Source: Bacteroidales bacterium (lineage in GTDB: Bacteria > Bacteroidota > Bacteroidia > Bacteroidales > UBA932). From it: a stretch of DNA of 31,133 nucleotides. Of the stretch, positions 16,782 through 24,785 are shown piece by piece (position 1 is the stretch's first letter; every line of letters begins with the position of its first letter). The stretch is taken from contig JAEENZ010000186.1 of assembly GCA_016283985.1 (NCBI GenBank), positions 1-31,133 on the forward strand. Direction: 5' to 3'. The notes under the pieces were generated by a model. The model was given only the letters and a program-made list of their open reading frames with translations, was not told the DNA's origin and made no database searches. The translations under genes and the position numbers were made by a program.

Positions 16782-16907
16782 GTCTGCGAGAGCGCGGACG
16801 TGCTGGCCGAAGACCGCGTGCTGCCCGAAACCCGCCCCGGCTTACGCAGTTTTTTCCGATTGATGCAACGCTGGCGCCTCTGTGTGCATCTTAATAGCGA
16901 TACTTAA
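16782..16907 (+). pseudogene. Possible 3' gene remnant after the HNH gene
   Basis: Directly after the HNH stop codon, the same frame stays open for 41 codons. The first ~22 use G+C-rich codons like the surrounding genes (CESADVLAEDRVLPETRPG), whereas the HNH gene itself is AT-rich. There is no start codon at the boundary. This could be the tail of a gene disrupted by the HNH insertion, or chance. I do not recognise the peptide. Confidence 0.22.
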
Positions 16908-16976
16908 AACTGATGCACAATGAAGCGCTTACAGATATTTTTGGCGATTATTTTTTCGGCGATACTTTAAAGACTG
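16883..16976. repeat. Small inverted and direct repeats in a non-coding spacer
   Basis: TGTGCATC (16883-16890) and GATGCACA (16912-16919) form a perfect 8-bp inverted repeat. GCGATACTTAAAACTG (16897-16912) recurs imperfectly as GCGATACTTTAAAGACTG (16959-16976). No gene is apparent here. The repeats may be element debris or a regulatory region. Confidence 0.4.
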
Positions 16977-16990
16977 ACTGTTAACTGGAG

Positions 16991-17026
16991 GTCCGTGCAC
17001 AAAAACGCTGGTTTTTGTGCACGGAC
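16991..17026. terminator. Perfect 16-bp hairpin, probable terminator for the DUF4249/TonB operon
   Basis: GTCCGTGCACAAAAAC (16991-17006) and GTTTTTGTGCACGGAC (17011-17026) are exact reverse complements around a GCTG loop. The hairpin starts three bases beyond the DUF4249 stop codon on the minus strand. There is no long U tract on either side, so it may act as an mRNA 3'-end stabiliser or as a terminator. Confidence 0.65.
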
Positions 17027-17029
17027 TAT

Positions 17030-18115
17030 TTATTTGATATATCCGCCCGGATAGTGATCCACATCGAAATAGACATCCGGGAGCTGGATGGTGGAAATTG
17101 TGGCCGAAGAAATGCTCACGTATCCGAGCCCGCCTTTCACGTTTGAAGGGAAAAGGGTTGGCTCATACACTATCGGAAGGGCAGGGCCGTTGCTATCGTA
17201 TTCCACCGCCATGAAATAACGCCAGGTGTCGTACGGGATTGACTCAAATTTGATGTCCAGCCATTGATGCATGCACCACAACTCGGAATACTGAATATCA
17301 TTTTCGGGATCGTAATACGCCGACATGGTTGGAGGATTAAAACCCAGTGAATAAGTATTTGCCCCCCATGTCCCCATCTTAAGGCACAAAGTCAGAGTGT
17401 ACCGTTGCCCATCGAAAGAATCGTCGGAGCACATATTAAAGTCGTTTACGGAATCCCGCTCATTCCAGGGCAGACGCATCGCCGGCTCAAGCAGGTTAAA
17501 CACATCCAGAGATTTGGGGCCGAGTTCTATTGTGTATCCGGGTTTAAAGCCGAAATCCGGTCTGATTTCCTTTACCAACACGTATTGCGCCCGAGTTTGT
17601 ATATTCACCCTGTAGGCATTCCTCTCTCCTCCGGGATCAGCTAAGGTCAGGAAGGTTTTTAAAAAGGTCTTGGTCTCCCTGTTGCCATAATCATCGTAAG
17701 TAAGGTTTACCTTATCACCGTAACTCACGCTTAGCACATCCGGAAGAGCAGGCGCCGTACCGCTGACTTCACAAACACCGAGCTCACTTTCTACAGTGAG
17801 GTATAAATCATCACCAGGGGCGAATTTGCCCCTGAGAATATAATCTCGGGATTTCATATATGATTTCGCTTTTTCCGGCTCGGAGCATACGGCTTCCCGG
17901 ATACCGTTCACATATAGAGTCAGCTTGACCGTTTCGGGCGGCGACACTATCCCCCTGGCTGCAGAAGAAGATACTATGGTGATTGTATGTAGAGTGTCAG
18001 ATGAACACAAGGACCCGTTAACCACCAGCACCGTGTCGGCACCCTCTGTAGGAAGAACAAGTTCCGAAGTGCACGATAACGCCACAAAAGGTAAAAACAT
18101 TATTATCTTTTTCAT
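17030..18115 (-). CDS. DUF4249-type lipoprotein, partner of TonB receptor
   Basis: The 361-residue lipoprotein (lipobox ALSC, Cys15) begins, after the signal, with a beta-sandwich-like segment (DTVLVVNGSLCSSDTLHTITI, about residues 27-47), then LTLYVNG and an extended beta-rich body. This is the layout of DUF4249 proteins, which in Bacteroidota regularly follow TonB-dependent receptors that have no SusD partner. It probably acts at the outer membrane as an accessory binding protein for that receptor; its ligand is unknown. The start overlaps the receptor stop by one base (TAATG), indicating translational coupling. It is the last gene of the ECF-controlled cassette, and a perfect hairpin follows. 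Confidence 0.8.
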   Translation of the reverse strand: MKKIIMFLPFVALSCTSELVLPTEGADTVLVVNGSLCSSDTLHTITIVSSSAARGIVSPPETVKLTLYVNGIREAVCSEPEKAKSYMKSRDYILRGKFAPGDDLYLTVESELGVCEVSGTAPALPDVLSVSYGDKVNLTYDDYGNRETKTFLKTFLTLADPGGERNAYRVNIQTRAQYVLVKEIRPDFGFKPGYTIELGPKSLDVFNLLEPAMRLPWNERDSVNDFNMCSDDSFDGQRYTLTLCLKMGTWGANTYSLGFNPPTMSAYYDPENDIQYSELWCMHQWLDIKFESIPYDTWRYFMAVEYDSNGPALPIVYEPTLFPSNVKGGLGYVSISSATISTIQLPDVYFDVDHYPGGYIK

Positions 18116-20709
18116 TAGAACCTGTATATATAATTGAAAGACGGTACAAAAATCAGGAAGGATGTCTGGCGCACCTTGACGCGGGCGAAATAATCCTTTT
18201 CCGCATTTCCGAAAGCACTCCCATTCACATCATACTCCAATACGTTGGGGTTCCTTCGCGCATACACATTGTATACCCCAAAGTTCCAAATACGTTCGCC
18301 ATGTTTTTTTTGCTTTCGCAGATTTATGCTCAAATCGAGATGATGGTTTGGCGGGAGGCGGTAATTCCCTTTTTGAGGCACGTAAGAAGTATAACGTTCG
18401 TATCCATTGTAGTTTACAACAGCCTTAGTCCTTGTCGGGATGCTCATTGCAACCCCGCTTGCAAAAAACCACGTAGCCCCAAGGTCAATACGCTCGCCGA
18501 ACTTGTGGTTTGCACAGATGACCAGCACATGTCGACGGTCGTAATGACTTGGAAACCAGCGGCCTTCGTTAACGCTACCATCCCTGTAAATACGATCCGA
18601 CTTCCCAAGGGAATAAGAGATCCATCCAGTTGTTGCTCCCTCTGTCTTACGCATGAGTAATTCCAGACCGTAAGCGCGTCCATGCCCCATCGCCACTCCC
18701 CTGTCCCAGGTCGCAGATCCCATGGAGGCAACCGCAGCATCTTTGTAATCAAGCACGGACTCCATCTCTTTCCAGTAGGCATCAACAGAGAACTCCCATG
18801 AAGGTAATCCGGTCCATACCACGCCCGAATTGACCTGATCTGAAGTTACGGGACGGATATTGCGTGTAACGGGTACCCACATATCAGTCGGCAGTCCTAT
18901 GCTGCCAGAAGACAGGCGGTGTATGTACTGCGCCATCCGGGAGTATCCCGCCTTGAGAGCCACTTCGCTGCTCACATCGTATCGGGCGGACACTCTCGGC
19001 TGCGGATCGAAATAAACCTTTCCCTGGCATGCAAACAGGGCGAGGTGCACTCCGGCATTAACACGGAGGTGCTTTCCTATCACAAAATCATCTTCTGCGT
19101 ACATGGAATATTCCTGCCCCAGCATGCGGAAACTGTCGGAAGATCTTGCCGTAGTATCGCGTTCGGGGCTGGAAGAATCCGTTACCTCGATACTTGTAAT
19201 TCTGCTGCTCGGATGATAACTGTGCAAGGTTGCCGAAGCGCCAAAGCGCACGGAATGAGTCGGAAGCGGATCCCAACTGAAATCTATCTTGGCCCCATAG
19301 TCCAAGATCCCAGTATTTAGGTTGTAATCATCGTAATTGGAAGAAACAATGCCGTCGGATAAGTTTTTATAGTGGTACTCGCTGTTTTCAGTCAAGCTTG
19401 CCTTGTAGGAATTGATGTAAAGCGTAGTATTGCTAAAAAACTGTTCTCCGAATACATGGTTCCATCTGACCGTGCCGAAGCTGTTTCCCCACCGGTAATG
19501 TTGGATGTCTTCGTACGACCTGGCATAATAATCATCGCTTGTCCACGGTTGTACAGCATCATTCTGAAAATAATCCCTACCATGGTAGAGGCCGGCATAG
19601 ATACGGTCACGATCCGAAAAGCGATGGTTAATTTTGCCGTTAAAGTCGTAGAAATAATAATTAGACGGCACATTGAACACTTTCATTATCGGCGTAAACA
19701 GGAATGTGTGCAGCATCCTGGCACTTACGCTGTAGGATGTTGTTCCTTTGAAAATAGGTCCTTCCAGATGTAATTTGTCTGAAAGCAACCCGGTGGAAAG
19801 TATTCCATGGAACTCGTGCATGTCACCGTCGCTGGTACGCACATCAACCACCGAAGAAACGCGTCCGCCGTAACGAGCCGGAAAATCCCCTTTGTAGAGC
19901 GTTACCTTCTTGACGGCTTCAGGTGTGAAAACGGAGAATATACCGAGCATGTGAGCCGGGTTGTAGATGGGAACGTCGTCCAGCATTAACAGGTTCTCGT
20001 CGTCTCCCCCGCCACGGACGAATATACCGGAAAAACCGTCCATTCCGCCCTGCACGCCCGGAAGCAACTGTATGGTTTTGAGCACGTCCGCTTCGCCGAG
20101 AAGGGCCGGGGCGCTGGCGATGACATTCGCTGGAAGGTCGATCGAACCCGCCCTGGTGGCATAGATACCGCTTTCCACGCGGCTGATTACGGTCGCCGCC
20201 TCCAGCTCCGCATTGCCCTCAAGCGCCACGTTCAGCACGATGTCAGCGTTCAGCCGTATATGGCGCACGGCGCTTTCATAGCCGAGGTAACTGTAGCTGA
20301 TGTCATATTCTCCCTCCGGAAGTGTAATCGAATAGAAGCCGAACTCGTTGGTGACGGTTCCGGCCGCCGGGGTCAGTACGCCGGCTGAAATCAATGTTTC
20401 GGAAGACCTGGCGTCAGTCACGTGCCCCCGCACCGTATAACGCTTTACAGGAGCATTCTTCAGGGTCACGTATTCCCCGCGGACCGTCCACCTGACGGCA
20501 GTACCGTCAAAGATGGAGTGCAGGTTCTCCTCCAGGGTCGGCTTCAGCGTCCACTCCGCATTACAGGGGAAGTCCAGATCCAGGCCCGATTCGTATATGA
20601 AGCTGACGCCGAACTGCCGTGAAATGGCATCCATCCGTTCCCTTGTATTCTGCGCCGACAATCCGAACGCAGCAAGCACGCATATTATTATCAGAAGCAG
20701 TTTTTTCAT
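18115..20709 (-). CDS. TonB-dependent receptor with N-terminal STN signalling domain
   Basis: The 864-residue outer-membrane receptor starts with a signal peptide (about 1-19, FGLSAQ). Next is a secretin/TonB short N-terminal (STN) domain at about residues 25-68 (ISRQFGVSFIYESGLDL, LEENLHSIFDGTAVRW), then a carboxypeptidase-regulatory-like domain (about 71-150; YTVRGHVTDARSSETLISAG). A plug domain follows (LPGVQGGMDGFSGIFVRGGG, then PARYGGRVSSVVDVRTSDGD), with a barrel to the end (FNYIYRF). The STN domain indicates FecA-like transducing receptors that pass ligand occupancy to a FecR anti-sigma factor. FecR is encoded directly upstream with a 4-base ATGA overlap. The ligand is unknown; without SusD it may be a siderophore, peptide or other small nutrient. 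Confidence 0.92.
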   Translation of the reverse strand: MKKLLLIIICVLAAFGLSAQNTRERMDAISRQFGVSFIYESGLDLDFPCNAEWTLKPTLEENLHSIFDGTAVRWTVRGEYVTLKNAPVKRYTVRGHVTDARSSETLISAGVLTPAAGTVTNEFGFYSITLPEGEYDISYSYLGYESAVRHIRLNADIVLNVALEGNAELEAATVISRVESGIYATRAGSIDLPANVIASAPALLGEADVLKTIQLLPGVQGGMDGFSGIFVRGGGDDENLLMLDDVPIYNPAHMLGIFSVFTPEAVKKVTLYKGDFPARYGGRVSSVVDVRTSDGDMHEFHGILSTGLLSDKLHLEGPIFKGTTSYSVSARMLHTFLFTPIMKVFNVPSNYYFYDFNGKINHRFSDRDRIYAGLYHGRDYFQNDAVQPWTSDDYYARSYEDIQHYRWGNSFGTVRWNHVFGEQFFSNTTLYINSYKASLTENSEYHYKNLSDGIVSSNYDDYNLNTGILDYGAKIDFSWDPLPTHSVRFGASATLHSYHPSSRITSIEVTDSSSPERDTTARSSDSFRMLGQEYSMYAEDDFVIGKHLRVNAGVHLALFACQGKVYFDPQPRVSARYDVSSEVALKAGYSRMAQYIHRLSSGSIGLPTDMWVPVTRNIRPVTSDQVNSGVVWTGLPSWEFSVDAYWKEMESVLDYKDAAVASMGSATWDRGVAMGHGRAYGLELLMRKTEGATTGWISYSLGKSDRIYRDGSVNEGRWFPSHYDRRHVLVICANHKFGERIDLGATWFFASGVAMSIPTRTKAVVNYNGYERYTSYVPQKGNYRLPPNHHLDLSINLRKQKKHGERIWNFGVYNVYARRNPNVLEYDVNGSAFGNAEKDYFARVKVRQTSFLIFVPSFNYIYRF

Positions 20710-21482
20710 TCTGTCACCTCGATTTGCACTTCCAGCGCATCCCCGATAACGGAGAGTATGGTTTGGAGATTATCCGTGGAGAATACGCCGTTCAGCCTCA
20801 GGCCTTCGACGGAAGTATCTCCCGTGCCAAGGACGACGCCGTAGTATTCTCCGAGTTCGGCCAGTACGCCGACAAGCGGAGCATTTTCATAGACGAACCG
20901 GCCGGTCGCCCAAGCTGCAGGGTTCAGGCACTCTTCCCCGGACAGCACCGCCGTCCCGTCCTCCACGCGAGCCTGCATCCTGCCGGTCAGAACCAGAGCC
21001 GGGGCATCCGGTGCCGCCGCAAAAAGCACCTTTCCGCTTTCGACGCGCACCTGCTTTCTATCGGCGTCCAGGCTGAACTTAGTACCAAGCACCTTTACAT
21101 AAGCCCCGTCCGTCACGATTTCAAAGGGATGAGCCTCGTCGCGCGCAACCTCAAAATAGGCAAGACCCTCTAGCGAAACCAGCCTGGGATTGCGGTGCCT
21201 CTGCATCTTCAGCACGGCTCCGGGCGAGAGCGTCACGCGGGTGCCGTCGGCGAGAACCGCCATGCTTTTACCGTCCGGAGTGCCGTATTCCGTCCAGGCG
21301 TTTCTCCAGTTATTGAAGAGAAACAGGCCCAGCAGAAGCGAAGCGGCAAGTGAAAGAGACCATACGGCCGCACGGCCGGCTGGGGACGAGTGATGCCGGC
21401 GACGGAATTCGGAAACGGCCTTTCCGGGGTCCAGCCTGCCTTCCTGATATTTTTTCAGGACGTACTTTATTGTAGATTCCAT
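20706..21482 (-). CDS. FecR-type anti-sigma factor
   Basis: The 258-residue protein has a short cytoplasmic N-terminus (about 1-36), one transmembrane segment (about 38-57, AAVWSLSLAASLLLGLFLF) and a periplasmic FecR domain. That domain shows LADGTRVTLSPGAVLKM, YFEVARDEAHPFEIVTDGAYVKVLGTKF and VRVESGKV, the family core. A C-terminal DUF4974-like segment (FSTDNLQTILSVIGDALEVQIE) follows; it is known to touch the receptor STN domain. It would hold the adjacent ECF sigma factor inactive until the receptor signals. Its cytoplasmic arm is shorter than in many homologues (which are often above 300 residues). The gene overlaps the receptor start by four bases and lies 76 bases after the sigma gene. 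Confidence 0.9.
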   Translation of the reverse strand: MESTIKYVLKKYQEGRLDPGKAVSEFRRRHHSSPAGRAAVWSLSLAASLLLGLFLFNNWRNAWTEYGTPDGKSMAVLADGTRVTLSPGAVLKMQRHRNPRLVSLEGLAYFEVARDEAHPFEIVTDGAYVKVLGTKFSLDADRKQVRVESGKVLFAAAPDAPALVLTGRMQARVEDGTAVLSGEECLNPAAWATGRFVYENAPLVGVLAELGEYYGVVLGTGDTSVEGLRLNGVFSTDNLQTILSVIGDALEVQIEVTE

Positions 21483-21493
21483 GGTCTTGTATT

Positions 21494-21520
21494 AAAACGA
21501 TTTCAGTTACAAGACGGGTT
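21494..21520 (-). promoter_or_regulatory. Candidate ECF-sigma-dependent promoter before fecR
   Basis: On the minus strand, AACCC (21516-21520) is separated by 16 bases from CGTTTT (21494-21499). This resembles the AAC / CGT -35 and -10 layout of many ECF promoters and sits just upstream of the FecR start at 21482. It would let the sigma factor activate its own receptor operon. The match is weak and by eye only. Confidence 0.25.
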
Positions 21521-21558
21521 ATTACGAAAAAGTACTATCGGAAATACCGATTTTTTTA

Positions 21559-22065
21559 TCAGAACAAAACGATAAAATCCAGAATCTCCTTCCGCTTGGT
21601 ACGGAGGCTCTTAAGCGCGGCTTCAAGGGTGTTCCGCACCGTGTTTTCGGAAATACCGAGGGCGGATGCTATCTGCGCATAACTCATTCCGTCCCGTTTT
21701 GCCATCAGGAGCACCTCCCTTCGACGGGCGGGCATTTTGTCGATAGCTGTCCAGAGCCGGGCCTCGACGGCGCTGCGCTCCATGGCCTGTTCGTCGCTGA
21801 TAATACCGTCAAGATCCCTCGGCAGGGGCTCCGCGGAGTTATTCCTGCGCAGGTAATCGATCGATGCATTGCGCACCGAGGTGTAAAGATAAGCCCGCAT
21901 ATTCAGTACGGATGCACCCCCGGAAAGCCTCTCCCAAAGGGACTCAAAACACGATGACACCATATCCTCAGCAATATCCATCGAGTCAACGTAATGCATG
22001 GCATAGAGGCAGAGCGGACGGTATTCCGTACGGAAAAGGCTGTCTATGGTGTACCGGAGCGACAT
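21559..22065 (-). CDS. ECF RNA polymerase sigma factor (FecI-like)
   Basis: The 168-residue protein has sigma region 2 (FRTEYRPLCLYAMHYVDSMD, then AEDMVSSCFESLWERL, about residues 11-47; NMRAYLYTSVRNASIDYLRR, 55-74). Its region 4 helix-turn-helix is RREVLLMAKRDGMSYAQIASALGISENTVRNTLEAALKSLR (shown in two overlapping blocks, about residues 113-153). It belongs to the Bacteroidota FecI-like group that works with FecR and STN-receptors, encoded next on the same strand. It would direct RNA polymerase to the fecR/receptor operon when the receptor is occupied. The start is supported by a good upstream promoter whose -7 box lies only seven bases before the ATG, implying a very short or absent leader. 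Confidence 0.92.
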   Translation of the reverse strand: MSLRYTIDSLFRTEYRPLCLYAMHYVDSMDIAEDMVSSCFESLWERLSGGASVLNMRAYLYTSVRNASIDYLRRNNSAEPLPRDLDGIISDEQAMERSAVEARLWTAIDKMPARRREVLLMAKRDGMSYAQIASALGISENTVRNTLEAALKSLRTKRKEILDFIVLF

Positions 22066-22072
22066 TCGGTTG

Positions 22073-22104
22073 CAAAGATAGATAAACTTTTCCCTCTTTA
22101 CAAA
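22073..22104 (-). promoter_or_regulatory. Bacteroidota-type promoter of the ECF sigma gene
   Basis: On the minus strand, TTTG (22101-22104), a 20-base spacer and TATCTTTG (22073-22080) match the Bacteroides -33/-7 consensus TTTG / TAnnTTTG. The -7 box ends seven bases before the sigma start codon, so the transcript leader would be only a few bases or none. Confidence 0.65.
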
Positions 22105-22181
22105 CCCTGCTTTGGGGTCACAAAAAGGGACACAAGAATAAAGACAACCGGCCCCCTACGTGCCAGGAAGCCGATTATTCG

Positions 22182-22255
22182 TAGTCCCTGTGAGATTCGA
22201 ACTCACGACTTACGGTTTAGAAGACCGTTACTCTATCCAACTGAGTTAAGGGACC
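22182..22255 (-). tRNA. tRNA-Arg (anticodon UCU)
   Basis: The 74-nt gene folds fully on the minus strand. The acceptor GGTCCCT pairs with AGGGACT, the D stem is ACTC/GAGT, the anticodon stem ACGGT/ACCGT has loop CTTCTAA (anticodon UCU, reading AGA codons), and the T arm is GTGAG-TTCGAAT-CTCAC. The first acceptor pair is a G-U. The CCA end is not encoded. It lies between the sigma gene and the flippase-like gene; an upstream -7-like box TATATTTG (22290-22297, minus) may drive it. Confidence 0.96.
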
Positions 22256-22289
22256 AGACTGGGCCGGAAAGCCGGCCGCAAAAAGTGCG

Positions 22290-22297
22290 CAAATATA
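22290..22297 (-). promoter_or_regulatory. Possible -7 box for the tRNA-Arg gene
   Basis: TATATTTG on the minus strand fits TAnnTTTG and lies about 35 bases upstream of the mature tRNA 5' end, directly beyond the stop codon of the flippase-like gene. No clear -33 box is seen. A GGCCGG-AAAG-CCGGCC hairpin (22262-22277) lies between the box and the tRNA. Confidence 0.4.
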
Positions 22298-23293
22298 CTA
22301 ATTTTTTCTCGATGCATTGCCATTCTTGAGAATGACGATGCGGAAGATGTAGGACCAGGCGCCGAGCACGATGACCAGCACTGCGTGGAGTTCGTGGCAG
22401 AGGGTCGCAAACAGCAGGCCTATTTCTTCCGTGGTGCCGTAGAGGCCCATCAGCGACACTTTCAGCAGGTAGTGGTACGCCCCGATTCCGCCCGGCACGG
22501 GCACCAGCGAGGCGATGTTTCCGAGCGATGCCACGAAGAGGCCGTCGGCCAGCAGGGCCTGGGACAGTTGGGGAATGGCTTTGAGCACGAAGTAGCTCAT
22601 CAGCATGTACATCACCCAGATCATCACAGAATAAATCAGGAACAGAACCTTGTTCTTCACCTGCGAGAAAGTCTTGAACCCCACAAGGAAACCTTCCAGG
22701 ATTCCGTTCAGCTTACCGAAAAACTTGCTGCGGTCCTTCAGCTTGCGAACCAGCACCAGGAAAACCGCGATGGCCACCACGATGAAGACGAGGCCCCAGA
22801 TTATGATGGCGTGGCTCCTGAGCGGATGCCAGATGTTGTCTACGAAAAAGCCTCCGAAGCGTCCCCATGCAAACACCAGTGAGAATACGAACATCAGCAG
22901 GATAGCAAGGATGTCCCACGCCCGCTCCATCATCACAGTGCCGAATACCGTCTGATATGGGAGTTTGGATGTAGTGAGAAGGGCAGTGCGCACCAGATCC
23001 CCGGATCCGGGAAGAGCAATGCTGGCCATTCCGCCGATGTTGTTGGCATCCCACACCTTGCCGTAGTGGATGTCGTTGTCGAGGGGATGTATCAGCTGGG
23101 TCCAGCGGAGGGCCCTGAACACCAGGGCGAGATATCCGACCACCAGATAAAGGGCTATCCAGCCCCATCGGGTGGCCTTAAGGCCTACCCAGAACTCATG
23201 CCAGTTGATGCCACGGAAAGCCAGCCAAACCAGTAATCCCGCCAGCCCGAAGGACAGCACATATTTCAGGATATTGACCAGCTTTTTACTCAC
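22298..23293 (-). CDS. Flippase-like integral membrane protein (LPG synthase TM-region / YbhN family)
   Basis: This is a polytopic inner-membrane protein of about 331 residues. It belongs to the lysylphosphatidylglycerol-synthase transmembrane-region family (COG0392), whose members are proposed lipid or glycolipid flippases without the synthase domain. Characteristic parts are SIALPGSGDLVRTALLTTSK after the second membrane helix and the late LVPVPGGIGAYHYLLKVSL. Several hydrophobic helices are visible, such as YVLSFGLAGLLVWLAFRGI and AIIIWGLVFIVVAIAVFLVL. The start is uncertain. The first in-frame start is TTG at 23302, but a -7 box covers it, so I place the start at GTG 23293, giving VSKKLVNILKY. 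Its transported substrate is unknown. It diverges from the adenosine-kinase-like gene. Confidence 0.85.
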   Translation of the reverse strand: MSKKLVNILKYVLSFGLAGLLVWLAFRGINWHEFWVGLKATRWGWIALYLVVGYLALVFRALRWTQLIHPLDNDIHYGKVWDANNIGGMASIALPGSGDLVRTALLTTSKLPYQTVFGTVMMERAWDILAILLMFVFSLVFAWGRFGGFFVDNIWHPLRSHAIIIWGLVFIVVAIAVFLVLVRKLKDRSKFFGKLNGILEGFLVGFKTFSQVKNKVLFLIYSVMIWVMYMLMSYFVLKAIPQLSQALLADGLFVASLGNIASLVPVPGGIGAYHYLLKVSLMGLYGTTEEIGLLFATLCHELHAVLVIVLGAWSYIFRIVILKNGNASRKN

Positions 23294-23299
23294 GGCACG

Positions 23300-23338
23300 C
23301 AAAGTTAGTGAATATCCCGATATTTTATATTATTTTTG
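23300..23338. promoter_or_regulatory. Overlapping divergent promoters (flippase-like gene / PfkB kinase gene)
   Basis: TAACTTTG on the minus strand (23300-23307) and TATTTTTG on the plus strand (23331-23338) both match TAnnTTTG and lie 31 bases apart. The minus box is six bases before the GTG start at 23293, and the plus box about 20 bases before the ATG at 23358. The same spacing and a near-identical 18-base sequence recur at 26189-26228. Confidence 0.55.
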
Positions 23339-23357
23339 TTATCTAATAGGAAGAATT

Positions 23358-24356
23358 ATGAAGTCGATATTAGGAATAGGCAACGCCCTCACCGACATCC
23401 TGGCAATTCTGCCGGATGACACCCTCCTCAAGAAGTTCCATCTGCCCCTCGGAAGCATGCAGCACGTGGACATGGAAACCGGCGACCGCATCTGGTCCGC
23501 CCTCAAAGAGGTAGGCGTGAAGTACGTTCCCGGAGGATCGGCCGCCAACACCATCACCTGCACATCCATCTTCGGCATGCCTTCCGGCTACATCGGAAAG
23601 ATAGGTGACGACGAACTCGGCCAGCTTTTCAAGAGCACGATGGAGCAGTTCGGGGTGAAGACCACCATGCTCCACAGCGATAAGTCTTCCGGCCGATGCA
23701 TGGTATTCATCACCGGGGCGAACGCCGAGCGCACCTTCGCCGACTACATGGGCGCCGCGCTGGAGATGGGACCCGATGACCTCAAGCCCGAGTTCTTCGA
23801 GGGCTACGACTATTTCCATATCGAGGGTTATCTGGTTCAGAACCAGGAACTTATAGCCAGGGCGGTGCAGATGGCGAAGGATGCCGGATGCATCATCTCC
23901 ATCGACATGGCTTCCTACAACGTGGTGGAAAGCAACAACGCCTTCCTCCATAATCTGGTAGACAAATACGTGGACATCGTCTTCGCCAACGAGACGGAGA
24001 GCCGGGCGTTCACCAAGCTGGATGACGCCGTGGAAGGCCTTCGCGAGCTGGTGAAACACTGCGAGATTGCAGTGGTGAAGGTGGGCAAGGACGGCAGCTG
24101 GGTGAAAAACGCGACCGAAGAATACTATATCCCCGCATGGCCCGCAACCCCCGTGGACGCCACCGGTGCGGGAGACACATACGCCGCAGGCTTCCTCTAT
24201 GCACACTCGCTGGGCATGCCGCTGAAAGAATGCGGAGAGGTGGGTTCCATCATTGCCGCCAAGGTGGTGGAAGTGGTAGGAACCAAGATAGACATCCCCC
24301 GCTGGCGCGATGCAAAGAACGAAATCCGGGACCTTATAGCAAAAGTGAATGGCTAG
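23358..24356 (+). CDS. PfkB-family kinase, adenosine-kinase-like
   Basis: This cytoplasmic kinase has 332 residues. The start ATG at 23358 is preceded by an AGGAAG ribosome-binding site and a -7 box; a longer frame upstream runs into the divergent gene and is rejected. The N-terminal PfkB signature region is seen as PGGSAANTITCTSIFGMPSG with GKIGDDELG. The C-terminal signature DATGAGDTYAAGF begins at Asp267 and has catalytic Asp273. The N-terminal layout with NALTDILAILPDD and the MEQFGVKT segment are typical of the Bacteroidota group usually annotated as adenosine kinase; guanosine/inosine or sugar kinase activity cannot be excluded. It overlaps the next gene by eight bases. Confidence 0.87.
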   Translation: MKSILGIGNALTDILAILPDDTLLKKFHLPLGSMQHVDMETGDRIWSALKEVGVKYVPGGSAANTITCTSIFGMPSGYIGKIGDDELGQLFKSTMEQFGVKTTMLHSDKSSGRCMVFITGANAERTFADYMGAALEMGPDDLKPEFFEGYDYFHIEGYLVQNQELIARAVQMAKDAGCIISIDMASYNVVESNNAFLHNLVDKYVDIVFANETESRAFTKLDDAVEGLRELVKHCEIAVVKVGKDGSWVKNATEEYYIPAWPATPVDATGAGDTYAAGFLYAHSLGMPLKECGEVGSIIAAKVVEVVGTKIDIPRWRDAKNEIRDLIAKVNG

Positions 24357-24777
24357 CTTCCTTGCAAATATCCTGATCCGCACTTTCCGGAGCAAGAATT
24401 CCACCTCGCTGATGCGCCTTGCCGACATCTCCCAGGTGACGGTACTCCTGGATGCGGATGCGGAAGATGCCGCGGCCGCAGAAGAGAAGATTAAGAAGTA
24501 TTTCGCGAAGAAGGGCATACAGCTGATTATCTTCCCTGTGCGGCAGAAAAAGCTGATCCGCGCCTATCGCAACACCCAGGTGCTGCTTTCACTCGTATCC
24601 GGCGACAACTGGCATCTCGAATATGTGATCCGCCGCAGCCGCGCGGTCTTCAAGATCGGCCGCACCCAGCTACCCGGCGACGTTCTCGACCTCGTGGTCT
24701 CCGACCCTGAAGGCACACACTTCCCCCAGACCGAAGTCTTCGGCCGCATGATGGAGATTGTGGAAGGGCTTAAATAG
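24349..24777 (+). CDS. DUF6913-like small protein of unknown function
   Basis: The 142-residue protein has no signal peptide or membrane segment. It reads as an alpha/beta fold with ISQVTVLLDADAEDAAAAEE (about 27-46), IQLIIFPVRQK and a late GDVLDLVVSDPEG. This fits the DUF6913 group of short Bacteroidota proteins, whose function is unknown; the match is from memory and only moderate. Its ATG lies inside the end of the adenosine-kinase-like gene and the next kinase starts nine bases after its stop, so the three genes form one operon. That placement could point to a link with nucleoside or sugar phosphorylation, but there is no direct evidence. Confidence 0.6.
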   Translation: MASFLANILIRTFRSKNSTSLMRLADISQVTVLLDADAEDAAAAEEKIKKYFAKKGIQLIIFPVRQKKLIRAYRNTQVLLSLVSGDNWHLEYVIRRSRAVFKIGRTQLPGDVLDLVVSDPEGTHFPQTEVFGRMMEIVEGLK

Positions 24778-24785
24778 TAATTACC

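Noticed and set aside
21537..21557. Weak hairpin ATCGG/CCGAT followed by T run between sigma and fecR genes
   Set aside because: The stem is only 5 bp and the T run is on the wrong side for the minus-strand sigma gene, so a terminator is not supported.
22182..22255. tRNA-Arg gene as an integration (att) site
   Set aside because: No integrase gene and no repeat of the tRNA 3' end is seen in the window.
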